From: Methanofervidicoccus abyssi
GTDB taxonomy: Archaea; AGJL01; Methanococci; Methanococcales; Methanococcaceae
NCBI RefSeq assembly: GCF_004310395.1
Contig: NZ_BFAX01000003.1
Span: forward strand, 1 to 64,000
Reading direction: 5' to 3'
DNA length: 64,000 bases
Shown here: positions 29,827-39,578 of the stretch, in pieces
Position numbering within the stretch: the stretch's first letter is position 1
How the letters are laid out: the number at the start of each line of letters is the position of its first letter
Position numbers and translations under genes: made by a program
The notes under the pieces: generated by a model
What the model was told of the DNA's origin: nothing
The model's input: the letters and a program-made list of their open reading frames with translations, nothing else
Databases searched by the model: none

Positions 29827-31173
29827 ATGAAAAGAATAACAATATTTTCTCCTAACTGTTATACCTACGGTGCTATGATCGTTGGAGGGGTGCTTAAAGA
29901 GAGATTTAAAGGTAAATACATCATAAAACTTGTTAGACATTTAAATAACAACATTCTCAATCTCTTTTTAAAGTCTGATGTTGTCATATTAAGTTTATAC
30001 TCCACTTTACATATTTTAGACAACAAATTAAAGGAAATTATTGAATTTGTAAGAAAACAGAGTAAAAAAAGAAGAGATAAAAATATTAAAATTTACGTTG
30101 GAGGTCCTGTATCTGCCTATCCAGAGATAGTTCTCAGGGAGATGAAGGTAGATGGGGTGATACTAGGAGAAGGGGAAATCTCGACTCCAAATGTGATAGA
30201 GGGGCATAGGGAGGGCCTGGCGTATTTAGAGAATGGGGAGATAATAATAAACGAGTTAAAGGAAAAACCTGAGCTGACCTCAAAACCTCTTATACCAGAT
30301 GATATAGGTAGTCAGAACATCAGAGGGGCAAATGTATATATAGAAACCCACAGAGGATGCTTAGGTAACTGCACTTTCTGTCAAGTTCCAAGGTTCTTTG
30401 GAAGAAAGATAAGGAGTAAGCCCTTAGAACTTGTATTAGAAGAGGTAAAGGAGTTTAAAAAGAAAGGCGTTAAGAGAATAGCAGTTAGTGGAGGTACAGG
30501 GAGCCTTTACAACTTCAAGAAGGATGTAAATAAAAGTGCATTTATTGAACTTCTCGAAGGTATAGCAGAGATCGTTGGAAGTAGGAACCTCTCTGTACCT
30601 GATATGAGAGTGGATTACGTCGATGAAGATATACTAGGGGCCATAAAGAAATATACTATTGGTTGGGTATTTTATGGTATAGAGAGTGGAAGTGATAGGA
30701 TACTGAAATCTATGAAGAAGGGAACTAATAGGGAGAAGAATCTATACGCTATACAACTGGCAAAAGAGAATGATGTAAAGGTAGGAGGTAGTTTTATAGT
30801 GGGATATCCTGGAGAGAGGGAGATCGACTATCTACTAACTAAAGACTTTATAGTAGAGGCCGAGTTAGATGATATCTTTGTATCTATAGCCGAACCTATA
30901 CCTAAAACAGAGTTGTGCAACTTAGTAATTAAAACACCTCTTGAGGAGAATCTAACATTTAAACCTCATTTAGGAAATTATAGACGTTTTAATCTGACAG
31001 AGAGTGAGGCTAGATGTCTCGACCTTATGCTCCATGGTGAGCAGTGGAAACCTAAGCCTTCTGTTATTACAAAGAGTAAGTTTTTACTGTATTTAAATGA
31101 GGCTAAGAGACAGGGAGAGGATATAAGGAATATTACAAGGTTAATATTCAAGTATAGAGATTGTTTGATGTGA
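29827..31173 (+). CDS. B12-binding radical SAM protein
   Basis: 448 residues. The N-terminal 150 residues look like a cobalamin-binding Rossmann domain (IYVGGPVSAYPEIV, DGVILGEGE). The radical SAM core has C178, C182 and C185 in RGCLGNCTFC, then AVSGGTGSLYNF, GIESGSDRILKSMKKG and GGSFIVGYPGE. The C-terminus is a family-specific extension. B12-radical SAM proteins of methanogens include methyltransferases that modify methyl-coenzyme M reductase, such as the glutamine C-methyltransferase; this protein could be one of these, but I cannot prove it. ATG at 29827; the GTG at 29818 lies in the preceding gene. Confidence 0.75.
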   Translation: MKRITIFSPNCYTYGAMIVGGVLKERFKGKYIIKLVRHLNNNILNLFLKSDVVILSLYSTLHILDNKLKEIIEFVRKQSKKRRDKNIKIYVGGPVSAYPEIVLREMKVDGVILGEGEISTPNVIEGHREGLAYLENGEIIINELKEKPELTSKPLIPDDIGSQNIRGANVYIETHRGCLGNCTFCQVPRFFGRKIRSKPLELVLEEVKEFKKKGVKRIAVSGGTGSLYNFKKDVNKSAFIELLEGIAEIVGSRNLSVPDMRVDYVDEDILGAIKKYTIGWVFYGIESGSDRILKSMKKGTNREKNLYAIQLAKENDVKVGGSFIVGYPGEREIDYLLTKDFIVEAELDDIFVSIAEPIPKTELCNLVIKTPLEENLTFKPHLGNYRRFNLTESEARCLDLMLHGEQWKPKPSVITKSKFLLYLNEAKRQGEDIRNITRLIFKYRDCLM

Positions 31174-31433
31174 TTATTGGGGATTTAAAATATAATCTAA
31201 ATAGAAAAAACTGTAAAGAAAACAAAATATTATTTTATAATCTTCGATTCCAATATTGGGAGAAGGGAGGAGATACGGTATATATCCGTGATAAATAGAG
31301 ATTTTTATTTTTTAGCAACATTTTTCTTAATTTTTTATTTTTTATCATTATTATAAATATACTCTTAATAAAACTGAAACAATAATAATTATGAAAAAAT
31401 TATTAAAATCAAAAAATATCCGAAGGTGTCTCT

Positions 31434-32704
<1,271 letters not shown>

Positions 32705-32864
32705 TGAAAAGTAGAAACTCTTTATCTATTTCTTCTTAATAAGAAGAATTGTTAAGTTTATCTACTTTATTTAATCTCTTGATGATTCTATACTTTGGAA
32801 AAATATATAAGAATGATAGAAGGATAAAGATAGAACAGTGATTAAAAAGTTAGGAGGTGGGAAG

Positions 32865-33521
32865 GTGAAATTTTTCTTAGATACTGCAAATGTGGAGAAG
32901 ATAAGAGAATTTGTCCAATTAGGTATAGTTGATGGAGTTACAACAAACCCAACACTCATTGCAAAGGAAGGTAGAGATTTCCAAGAGGTAGTTAGAGAGA
33001 TATGTTCCATTGTAAAAGGGCCTGTAAGTGTAGAGGCGACTGCGTTAGATACTGAAGGTATGGTCAAAGAAGCCAGAGAATTCTCAAAACTTGCCGACAA
33101 TATCGTAGTTAAGATACCTATGACTAAGGAAGGTATAAAAGCTGTAAATATTCTCTCAAAGGAAGGTATAAAAACTAACGTTACCCTTGTATTCTCCGCA
33201 AATCAGGCGTTAATTGCTGCGAAGGCTGGAGCAACTTATGTCTCTCCCTTCGTTGGTAGATTAGATGATAACGGACAGGAAGGTATGGAACTGGTAAAGG
33301 AAGTAGTAAGTATATTCAAGAACTACGAAATAGAAACTGAAGTTATTGTAGCATCCATCAGACATCCACGTCATGTAATCGAAGCTGCGAAGATCGGTGC
33401 CCATATCGCTACTATACCATTCGAGGTACTGGAGAAAATGTTCCACCACCCATTAACAGATAGAGGTATAGAGATCTTCAAGAGGGACTGGGAGAACTAC
33501 TTAAAAAATAGAAGCAAATAG
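32865..33521 (+). CDS. tal: transaldolase (short FSA/TalC type)
   Basis: 218 residues, the short transaldolase form. It moves dihydroxyacetone units between sugar phosphates in pentose metabolism. Family motifs: [14 protein letters not shown] at the N-terminus, [13 protein letters not shown] near 25-37, the Schiff-base Lys in NIVVKIPMT near 82-90, and [12 protein letters not shown] near 130-141. I place the start at GTG 32865 (KFFLDTANV) because GGAGGTG ends five bases upstream; the GTG at 32838 precedes that site and adds non-family residues. Confidence 0.93.
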   Translation: MKFFLDTANVEKIREFVQLGIVDGVTTNPTLIAKEGRDFQEVVREICSIVKGPVSVEATALDTEGMVKEAREFSKLADNIVVKIPMTKEGIKAVNILSKEGIKTNVTLVFSANQALIAAKAGATYVSPFVGRLDDNGQEGMELVKEVVSIFKNYEIETEVIVASIRHPRHVIEAAKIGAHIATIPFEVLEKMFHHPLTDRGIEIFKRDWENYLKNRSK

Positions 33522-33568
33522 ATCTATCTTATTAAAATAAATCAGAGCTACATAATACAGTGAGATTT

Positions 33569-34006
33569 ATGAGATATATAAGAGATGAGATGATCGAACC
33601 TATATTTATTGGAGGGATTGTGGGCGGGGTACTATCTTCTATTCCTATAATAGCATGCTTAAACTGTTGCTGTCTTCTCTATATCCTATCTGGTGTTATT
33701 ACAGCTTATTTAATGAGCAAGAAATTTAACCCAACTGATAGAGACTATCTTATAGCTGGTGGGTTAAGTGGGAGTATTGCAGGACTTATTAAGTGGTTAG
33801 GCATGTTAATAGGTTTTGGCATGTTTGGAACAATGGTTCCATTTATGATAAATCACTGTCCTAATAAATTACTATATATGAAGATGACGGGAACAATGGT
33901 TCCACCAATGATGGTATTTAGCATACTTTACTTCCTTATATACATGATAATAGGCGCTATCTTTGGAGCTATTGGAGGAATACTCTACGGAAAATTAAAG
34001 GAATAA
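33569..34006 (+). CDS. polytopic membrane protein of unknown function
   Basis: 145 residues (148 if the GTG at 33560 is used). Four hydrophobic segments: about residues 10-32 (IFIGGIVGGVLSSIPIIACL), 33-50 (with a striking CLNCCCLLY), 60-85, and 108-140, with glycine-rich helices (GGLSGSIAGLIKW; GAIFGAIGGILYG). The repeated TMVPFM/TMVPPM elements suggest internal duplication. I do not recognise a characterised family; similar small archaeal membrane proteins of the DUF5518 kind have this Gly-rich layout. Confidence 0.6.
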   Translation: MRYIRDEMIEPIFIGGIVGGVLSSIPIIACLNCCCLLYILSGVITAYLMSKKFNPTDRDYLIAGGLSGSIAGLIKWLGMLIGFGMFGTMVPFMINHCPNKLLYMKMTGTMVPPMMVFSILYFLIYMIIGAIFGAIGGILYGKLKE

Positions 34007-34058
34007 AAAGTTAAAAATATTTTTTTATTTTTATATTATTTTCATTTAAGGGTAAAAT

Positions 34059-34655
34059 TTGTGTGATGAATATCTCAATCTACCAATAGAGATTACTCGA
34101 ACTATTGGAGAAATACCTTTTACGGAAAAAATTAAAGAGGTATATAGTAAGATGAAGAAAAAAATCTCATATGTTTATCTAATTATTCTATTTTTATTCC
34201 TAATCTTTTATATAGGTATTTTTTTAGCTCCTTACCTCTACGATAAGAATAGATTTCTATCCCTTCTTATCTACGGCATATACTCACAGATCTGTCATCA
34301 AATGCCTGAAAGGAGTTACTACATATTCAACCATAAGATGGGAGTATGTGCCAGATGTTTCGGTATCTACACTGGAGTTCTACTGGGTATGTTGATATAT
34401 CCTTTTATTAGAAGATTAGATAACTTCAAAACTCCAAATAAGTGGTATTTAATTCTAGCGTTAACTCCCATGGGTATAGACGGTACTACACAGTTGTTAG
34501 GTTTAAGGGAGAGTTTCAACGAGTTAAGATTTATAACTGGTTTCATCGCTGGGTTTGTAGCCCTCTTTTATATTTTGCCTGTATTCTTAGGTGTTATTAA
34601 TAAAGAGAAAGTTTTTATAGAGATGAAACATACTTCTCACCAAAAATCCAAGTAA
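34059..34655 (+). CDS. DUF2085 family membrane protein
   Basis: 198 residues from TTG 34059; a shorter start at ATG 34152 (KKKISYVYLI) is also possible. The family core is plain: YSQICHQMPERSYYIFNHKMGVCARCFGIYTG at about residues 80-110, with His and Cys residues that look like a metal site facing the membrane, and LTPMGIDGTTQL near 145. About four membrane helices. Function unknown; the conserved Cys/His suggest a redox or metal role. It lies alone, 52 bases after the preceding membrane-protein gene. Confidence 0.8.
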   Translation: MCDEYLNLPIEITRTIGEIPFTEKIKEVYSKMKKKISYVYLIILFLFLIFYIGIFLAPYLYDKNRFLSLLIYGIYSQICHQMPERSYYIFNHKMGVCARCFGIYTGVLLGMLIYPFIRRLDNFKTPNKWYLILALTPMGIDGTTQLLGLRESFNELRFITGFIAGFVALFYILPVFLGVINKEKVFIEMKHTSHQKSK

Positions 34656-34710
34656 AGTTGATTAGAAATAAATTAGAGTTTTATTGTTTAGGAGATTGTT
34701 CAGAAAACCG

Positions 34711-34800
34711 CTCTTCTTCAGTGTACTGGAGAAGTACTACATTCCTGTTAATCTAACTTCTTAGAAGTTTTTTGCCCCATTTATTATTTTTGTTATTGTT
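34711..34800 (+). repeat. dispersed intergenic repeat, copy
   Basis: cttcagtgtactggagaagt, then attcctgttaatctaacttc and ttagaagttttttgcccc are shared, in order, with the copies at 54789-54885 and 26685-26785. It lies between the convergent DUF2085 and argB genes. Confidence 0.6.
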
Positions 34801-34901
34801 ATTCTAACTATTTATATATAGTTTAATGAGTATGGATAAACGTTCTTTAAACCCATAAAGAACTCTTTAAAAACTATTTTTCCTTTACTAAGGAATTTCA
34901 T

Positions 34902-35792
34902 TTAATCCTTAACAATCATAGTTCCAATACCTTCCTCTGTAAATATCTCCAAAAGGATGGAGTGGGGTATCTTACCATTTATAATATGGACACTCTCTAC
35001 ACCTTTTTTTAGAGCATTTATACACGCCTCAACCTTCGGTATCATCCCTCCAGAAATCATTCCTTCCTTTATCAGCTCTTCTGCCTCGGAGATTGTAAGT
35101 TTTTTAAAGAGTGTAGACGGATCTTCTATATTTTTCATAATTCCATCAACGTCTGTGATCATTATCAACTTCTTTGCACCGATAGCTGCAGCAATGTCTC
35201 CTGCAACCATGTCTGCATTTAAGTTAAATATATCACCTTTGTCATCTATTCCAATAGGGGATATTACAGGGATATACTTTTTCTCCAGTAGTATGTCTAT
35301 TAACTCAGTATTTATCTCCTCCACATCACCAACTTTACCTAAATCAATCTCTATCTTTTTGTTGTCTTTTATAATATACCCTTTCTTCTTTTTAGCCTTA
35401 ATTAGATATCCAGATTTTCCAGAGAGTCCTATAGCCTTACCACCGTATTTTCCAAGTTTTGATACAATATCACCGTTGATCTTTCCAACGAGAATCATTT
35501 TAACGATCTCCATCGTCTCTTCGTCAGTCACTCTTAAACCATGGATAAACTCAGGTTCTTTTCCCATCTTTCTCATTGCAGCGTCTATTTCAGGACCTCC
35601 TCCATGGACAACGACAGGATTGATACCAACGAATCTTAGGAGAACTATATCCTGTGCTATCCAATTTTTAGCCTCTTTATTTACCATGGCATGGCCCCCG
35701 TACTTTATTACGATCCTGTGATCTTGAAACTTACATATATAAGGTAGCGCTTCCACCAGTACCTCTGCTTTGAGGGAGTTATTTATTTCCAC
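34902..35792 (-). CDS. argB: acetylglutamate kinase
   Basis: 296 residues. It phosphorylates N-acetylglutamate in arginine synthesis. Amino-acid-kinase fold: [11 protein letters not shown] near residues 27-37, VHGGGPEID near 61-69 (substrate and phosphate loops), GLSGKSG near 126, [20 protein letters not shown] near 192-211, and GGMIPKVEA near 249. The start is GTG at 35792 with GGTG five bases upstream. It is a single gene. The long frame on the opposite strand (34957-35721) is a shadow. Confidence 0.95.
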   Translation of the reverse strand: MEINNSLKAEVLVEALPYICKFQDHRIVIKYGGHAMVNKEAKNWIAQDIVLLRFVGINPVVVHGGGPEIDAAMRKMGKEPEFIHGLRVTDEETMEIVKMILVGKINGDIVSKLGKYGGKAIGLSGKSGYLIKAKKKKGYIIKDNKKIEIDLGKVGDVEEINTELIDILLEKKYIPVISPIGIDDKGDIFNLNADMVAGDIAAAIGAKKLIMITDVDGIMKNIEDPSTLFKKLTISEAEELIKEGMISGGMIPKVEACINALKKGVESVHIINGKIPHSILLEIFTEEGIGTMIVKD

Positions 35793-36065
35793 TTTCTCAC
35801 CTTTAAGGGTTTATTAGACTTAATTAACTAATATAGAAGATCTCCAAAAATAATCTCTGTTGAAGATGTGTTTTTGTCATTTTTCTCCTTTAACATCAAT
35901 TAACAACCATTAATATTTGCCTAATAATTTTATTATAATTTTATTTTATTATTTTTGAGTAGGGTTTTTATTTTTGTTATAACAATTATAATAATCATTT
36001 TTTTGACTACTACTTGATAAAATGAAGCTTTATTTTATAAGTCCATTATTTTTTATTTGAAATCT

Positions 36066-36704
36066 TTAAGGTGCTATATGTTTATTTAAGGGACATACGT
36101 ATTCACACTCCCTACAGGATATACAGGAATATATATCGATACTTACCATAAGGTATTTTATATAATCTGTAGGAGAGTAAATAGCTTTCATGGGACAGAT
36201 GTTAATACAGGATAGACACATTTTACATCTATCCTCGTCAATAAACACTTTATCATCTTTTAGATATACTGCACCTTCAGGACATCTTTTTATACAGAGA
36301 CCACAACGGTTACATCTATCTTCTACTAAAACAGGTGTTTTTGGTTTAGGAATTTCCTCCTTAATAACAGGTAGAGTACATACTATCCCACAGTATCCAC
36401 ATTTTATACATCTCTCTTTATCTACCCTAAATCTATCTAAAGTTATAGCATTATTGGGACATACGTCTATACATGCTCCACAATTTTCACAGATTATATT
36501 TCTAAATTTAAACAATTTAATAGCCCCGGTGGGACATACTTTACTGCATAAACCACAAACTATACAACTGTTTAAATTTGGATATTCTTCCTTTACTACT
36601 ACTTTTTTAGATTTTTCCTTTTGAATTAGATGTTTAAATATCAATCTTAGTGTCTTTTTACCTACCACAGCATCCCTCTGCAAATATCTATTGTTATAAA
36701 ACAT
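36066..36704 (-). CDS. polyferredoxin with six [4Fe-4S] motifs
   Basis: 212 residues with six ferredoxin motifs in a row: CIVCGLCSKVCP, CENCGACIDVCP, CIKCGYCGIVCT, CNRCGLCIKRCP, CKMCLSCINICP and CISCRECEYVCP. The third lacks the usual final proline, and the last follows a short linker. The N-terminal 45 residues are basic and lack clusters. Such polyferredoxins pass electrons between hydrogenases, heterodisulfide reductase and low-potential enzymes in methanogens; the partner cannot be told because no hydrogenase gene is adjacent. It lies just after the tRNA-5S operon on the same strand. Confidence 0.88.
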   Translation of the reverse strand: MFYNNRYLQRDAVVGKKTLRLIFKHLIQKEKSKKVVVKEEYPNLNSCIVCGLCSKVCPTGAIKLFKFRNIICENCGACIDVCPNNAITLDRFRVDKERCIKCGYCGIVCTLPVIKEEIPKPKTPVLVEDRCNRCGLCIKRCPEGAVYLKDDKVFIDEDRCKMCLSCINICPMKAIYSPTDYIKYLMVSIDIYSCISCRECEYVCPLNKHIAP

Positions 36705-36740
36705 TTAGATATATCAATATACAATTGTAAAAAAATAAAG

Positions 36741-36815
36741 CGCCCTGGTCGGGATTTGAACCCGAGTCACAGGAGTGACAGTCCTGTATGATAGGCCCGG
36801 CTACACCACCAGGGC
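36741..36815 (-). tRNA. tRNA-Asp (GUC)
   Basis: 75 bases. Acceptor GCCCTGG pairs with CCAGGGC, discriminator G as usual for Asp, anticodon GTC in the loop CTGTCAC, T arm GGGTTCAAATCCC. CCA is not encoded. It is the last gene of the tRNA-5S unit. Confidence 0.96.
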
Positions 36816-36825
36816 AAGATAAAAA

Positions 36826-36947
36826 GTGGCTGACGGCGTCGCCCCGTTCCCACCCAAAGGCAGTACTTGGGGCATCGCTGGAGGGCTTAATTTCCGAGAT
36901 CGGGACGGGATCGGATGTAGCCCCTCCGCTATGGCCGTCATGCCACA
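36826..36947 (-). rRNA. rrf: 5S rRNA
   Basis: About 120 bases. The ends pair (TGGCATGACGGCC with GCCGTCAGCCA), and the conserved inner segments CCGATCCCGTCCCGATCTCG and TTAAGCCC-CCAGCG are typical of archaeal 5S. It stands among tRNA genes, with no 16S or 23S gene nearby. Exact ends are estimated from the pairing. Confidence 0.93.
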
Positions 36948-36957
36948 GAGTATTTAA

Positions 36958-37031
36958 CGGGCCCGAAGGGATTTGAACCCTCGACCACCTGGTTAAAAGC
37001 CAGGCGCTCTACCAGACTGAGCTACGGGCCC
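36958..37031 (-). tRNA. tRNA-Lys (UUU)
   Basis: 74 bases. Acceptor GGGCCCG/CGGGCCC, anticodon TTT in loop CTTTTAA, D arm GCTCAGTCTGGTAGAGC, T arm AGGGTTCAAATCCCT. Discriminator G, no encoded CCA. Confidence 0.96.
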
Positions 37032-37035
37032 TCGG

Positions 37036-37112
37036 TGGTCCGGCGGGCCGGATTTGAACCAGCGACATGCGGATCTACAGTCCGCCGTTCTACCAGGCTG
37101 AACTACCGCCGG
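37036..37112 (-). tRNA. tRNA-Tyr (GUA), CCA encoded
   Basis: Acceptor CCGGCGG/CCGCCGG, discriminator A, anticodon GTA in loop CTGTAGA, T arm GGTTCAAATCC. The 3' CCA is present in the DNA (37036-37038), unlike the other tRNA genes of this cluster. C1-G72 is the archaeal Tyr identity pair. Confidence 0.95.
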
Positions 37113-37135
37113 ACTTTAGACATGCAATAGGATGA

Positions 37136-37210
37136 TGGGCCTGCCCAGATTTGAACTGGGGTCTCAGGATCCCAAATCCCAAAGGATAGACCAGGCTACC
37201 CCACAGGCCC
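37136..37210 (-). tRNA. tRNA-Pro (UGG)
   Basis: 75 bases. Acceptor GGGCCTG/CAGGCCC, discriminator A, anticodon TGG in loop TTTGGGA, T arm CAGTTCAAATCTG. No encoded CCA. Confidence 0.95.
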
Positions 37211-37231
37211 AACCTGATCTCCCAAATATTA

Positions 37232-37305
37232 AGCCCCGGGGGGGATTTGAACCCCCGACCACCTGATTACAAGTCAGGCGCTCTACCAGGCTGAGCCACC
37301 GAGGC
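37232..37305 (-). tRNA. tRNA-Thr (UGU)
   Basis: 74 bases. Acceptor GCCTCGG/CCGGGGC with one G-U pair, discriminator T as usual for archaeal Thr, anticodon TGT in loop CTTGTAA. No encoded CCA. First gene of the operon, about 35 bases after the shared promoter. Confidence 0.95.
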
Positions 37306-37337
37306 ATTTTACTTGCACACAAAATAAATAAATTTCT

Positions 37338-37360
37338 CATATATAAACTTTTCGGTTAAC
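37338..37360 (-). promoter_or_regulatory. promoter of the tRNA-5S rRNA operon
   Basis: Minus strand: ttaaccgaaaagtttatata. This is a BRE (ccgaaaa) plus TATA box, placed about 33-50 bases before tRNA-Thr. Nearly the same block precedes tRNA-Leu at 52759-52781. Confidence 0.75.
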
Positions 37361-37508
37361 CTTCTTCAGTTAGAAAATTTTATATAGGAGAACTACAGTT
37401 GTTTATAGTAGTGTATAAAACCAACACAACTAACAATACTATAAATAGAATTTATTTATCTATATTAATATCTATTGGTGTATAATTAGGATATACTCAG
37501 GTGATATA

Positions 37509-38192
37509 ATGGATATTAAAGAGTTAGGTAAAAAGTTAGAGGAGTTGTTGGGATTGGAGTATCCCGCAGTTGCTGTGAAACTTGCTAAATCTAAGGATGA
37601 AATCCCTGAAAATTATAATGAAATAGAAGAGCAGATAAGACACTGTGAAATGATCCAGATAGCAAGGAAGGAAGGGAAAAAATTCTACGCCACCTTAGAT
37701 AAACATGCATGTAAAGGAGGGGCCTATGCAATGGGAATTCTCCAAAACCCACCAGAACCTTTGGCCACAGGTAAGTTGTATCACAAGTTAGGTAACTTCG
37801 AAACTGAGGAAGCTGCAATAAGAACTGTAGAAGCTATACCTAAGGTTAAGGAAAAGATATATGCTAGTGTGTATTCACCTCTAAGTAATACAGACTTTGA
37901 ACCAGACTCAATACTGGTTATAACTACACCAAAGAAGGGATTAAGGCTGGTACAGGCCTTACTCTACAAAGAAGGTGGACGATTCCAGGGAGACTTTGCA
38001 GGTATTCAATCCCTATGTGCAGATGCAGTGGCTGCTGTAAAGGTAAGAGGAGTTGCAAATGCTACATTGGGATGTAACGGTTCTAGGAAGTATGCCCGAA
38101 TAGAAGATGAGGAGATGATATTTGCATTCCCACCTTCTGATTTAGAGAATATCGTCAAGGCTTTAGAACACTTCAAAGAAGTCTGGGGATAA
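37509..38192 (+). CDS. DUF169 family protein
   Basis: 227 residues. DUF169 signature: GLEYPAVAVKLAKSKDEIP near the N-terminus, CEMIQIARKEGKKFYATLDKHACKGGAYAMG near residues 47-77, and GIQSLCADAVA near 159-169, with conserved cysteines C47, C69, C164 and C184. Function unknown; the cysteines and its neighbours (a thioredoxin-like protein, then a TusA/DsrE fusion) hint at redox or sulfur chemistry. ATG at 37509 follows a textbook CAGGTGATATA site. The leader (37390-37500) includes a near-palindrome, tgtttatagtagtgtataaa. Confidence 0.85.
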   Translation: MDIKELGKKLEELLGLEYPAVAVKLAKSKDEIPENYNEIEEQIRHCEMIQIARKEGKKFYATLDKHACKGGAYAMGILQNPPEPLATGKLYHKLGNFETEEAAIRTVEAIPKVKEKIYASVYSPLSNTDFEPDSILVITTPKKGLRLVQALLYKEGGRFQGDFAGIQSLCADAVAAVKVRGVANATLGCNGSRKYARIEDEEMIFAFPPSDLENIVKALEHFKEVWG

Positions 38193-38215
38193 TTAAAAAA
38201 GTAGGGGGTAATATT

Positions 38216-38467
38216 ATGGTAAAAATAATAGTATTCACCTCTCCAATGTGTCCTCACTGTCCTCCTGCAAAGAGGGTTGTTGAAGAAGTAGTTACAGAGA
38301 TGGGTAAAAATATAGAAGTAGAGTATGTAGATGTTATGAAGGAACCTGAAAAAGCTGCAGAGTATGGAATAATGGCAGTACCTACCATAGTAATCGATGG
38401 AGAAGTTGCCTTCGTTGGAGCACCTACAAAGGAAGCATTGAGAGAAAAAATAGCAAAATGTATCTAA
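38216..38467 (+). CDS. thioredoxin/glutaredoxin-like protein (CPHC)
   Basis: 83 residues, the short form found in methanogens. Active site SPMCPHCPPAKR near residues 9-20 has the CXXC pair (C12, C15); cis-Pro in AVPTIVID near residue 59. It reduces disulfides in partner proteins. ATG at 38216 follows GGGGGTAATATT. The DUF169 gene ends 23 bases upstream, so they probably share a transcript. Confidence 0.9.
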   Translation: MVKIIVFTSPMCPHCPPAKRVVEEVVTEMGKNIEVEYVDVMKEPEKAAEYGIMAVPTIVIDGEVAFVGAPTKEALREKIAKCI

Positions 38468-38515
38468 ATATATTTTATAATTTTTATTATAAGTAATATC
38501 AATATACTGATATCT

Positions 38516-38734
38516 ATGAAACTACGGATACTCTGTAAATACAATAATCCAAAAAACATAGATGAAGATAGTCTTATAATAAACTGTGGTATATGTAGAG
38601 GTATGGATTTAAACTCTATTAATATTATATTAGAGGAATACCAAGATGAGATAGAAGAGATAGTTTATCCCGAATGCAATATCTTAAGGAATGTAATTAG
38701 AACAATAAAAAAAATAAATAAAAATAAACGATGA
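38516..38734 (+). CDS. small Cys-containing protein of unknown function
   Basis: 72 residues. It has the motif NCGICRGMDLN near residues 24-34 (a CXXC), an acidic middle (EEYQDEIEEIVYPEC), and a basic C-terminus (RTIKKINKNKR). Four cysteines could bind a metal or act in thiol chemistry. I do not recognise the family. It ends 4 bases before the TusA-DsrE gene, so it is likely cotranscribed with it. ATG at 38516 follows ctgatatct, a weak variant of the usual site. Confidence 0.6.
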   Translation: MKLRILCKYNNPKNIDEDSLIINCGICRGMDLNSINIILEEYQDEIEEIVYPECNILRNVIRTIKKINKNKR

Positions 38735-38738
38735 TACG

Positions 38739-39557
38739 ATGATAAGGGAGATATCTGTCAAGGGCTTAAGAAGTCCCGAAATATTGGTAGCATCCGTACT
38801 CAATAAGATGAAGAAGGGACTGCTAATTGTTGAAACAGAGGGGGAGTATCAGATAAAGGCCATAAAGGATCTTGCAGACAAGATGAACTATAAGATAGAG
38901 GTTGATAACAACGTCGTTAAAATACACGTTGGAGATATCGAGGCTTCACAATCTATAAACGTTGTTGGGGCAACCTGTCCAGGACCTATAATGATGGTAT
39001 CAGATGTACTGGAGAAAATAGATGTTGGAGAAATATTAGAGATAATAGCAGGTAAAAATGCCCTAACCGATCTAACAGAGGGATTGAAAGGGATTGGTCA
39101 TGAGATACTCTCTGTTGAAGAACTTGAAGATGGTAACTACAGAATACTGGTAAAGAAGGGAAAGAAGAAAGAGGAAGAACTCAAATCTGTAAATATAGAT
39201 GAAATATTTATTATCAACACCACAGGTACTGGAAATGCAGAAAGGGCGTACTCTACCTTCATGATGGCAGATATTGCTCTAAGGATGAAGTTGAAACCAA
39301 CTATATTTCTCATGTTAGATGGCGTCAGTTTAGCTCAGAAAGGTGAATGTGATAAGGTAAAACACCCTGCATTTCCCAAGTTAAGTGATCTAGTAAAGGA
39401 GGTTGTAAAGAAAGGTGTTAAAATTTACGTATGTGAGTTAAGTGCACAGTTTAGGGGAATTAGTAGAGAGAACTTAGAGGAAGGTTTCGAAATTGCAGGA
39501 GCACCTACGTTCTTCAACTATCTATCAAAACCCAACGTTAGACCAGTATGGTTATAA
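38739..39557 (+). CDS. TusA-TusA-DsrE fusion protein (sulfur relay)
   Basis: 272 residues in three parts. Residues 1-70 look like a TusA domain whose catalytic Cys is lost (VKGLRSPEILVASVLNKMKK: CPxP replaced by SPE). Residues 74-146 are a canonical TusA domain with the sulfur-carrying Cys in GATCPGPIMMVSDVLEKI. Residues about 152-272 are DsrE/F-like (IINTTGTGNAERAYSTFMMA, later IYVCELSAQFRGI with a candidate Cys). TusA and DsrE proteins pass sulfane sulfur as persulfide. Methanococci lack the classical cysteine desulfurase route, so the donor is unclear. ATG at 38739; downstream gene after about 20 bases. Confidence 0.8.
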   Translation: MIREISVKGLRSPEILVASVLNKMKKGLLIVETEGEYQIKAIKDLADKMNYKIEVDNNVVKIHVGDIEASQSINVVGATCPGPIMMVSDVLEKIDVGEILEIIAGKNALTDLTEGLKGIGHEILSVEELEDGNYRILVKKGKKKEEELKSVNIDEIFIINTTGTGNAERAYSTFMMADIALRMKLKPTIFLMLDGVSLAQKGECDKVKHPAFPKLSDLVKEVVKKGVKIYVCELSAQFRGISRENLEEGFEIAGAPTFFNYLSKPNVRPVWL

Positions 39558-39578
39558 AATAACTTCGATGTGTTTATC

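Noticed and set aside
34957-35721. 254-codon open frame on the plus strand
   Set aside because: Opposite argB with the same kind of biased composition; no ribosome-binding site or domain.
36788-36976. 62-codon open frame over the 5S rRNA and tRNA-Asp genes
   Set aside because: Overlaps well-defined structural RNA genes on the other strand; chance frame.
37397-37424. near-palindrome before the DUF169 gene (tgtttatagtagtgtataaa)
   Set aside because: Imperfect and in AT-rich DNA where such pairing is common; not enough to call an operator.
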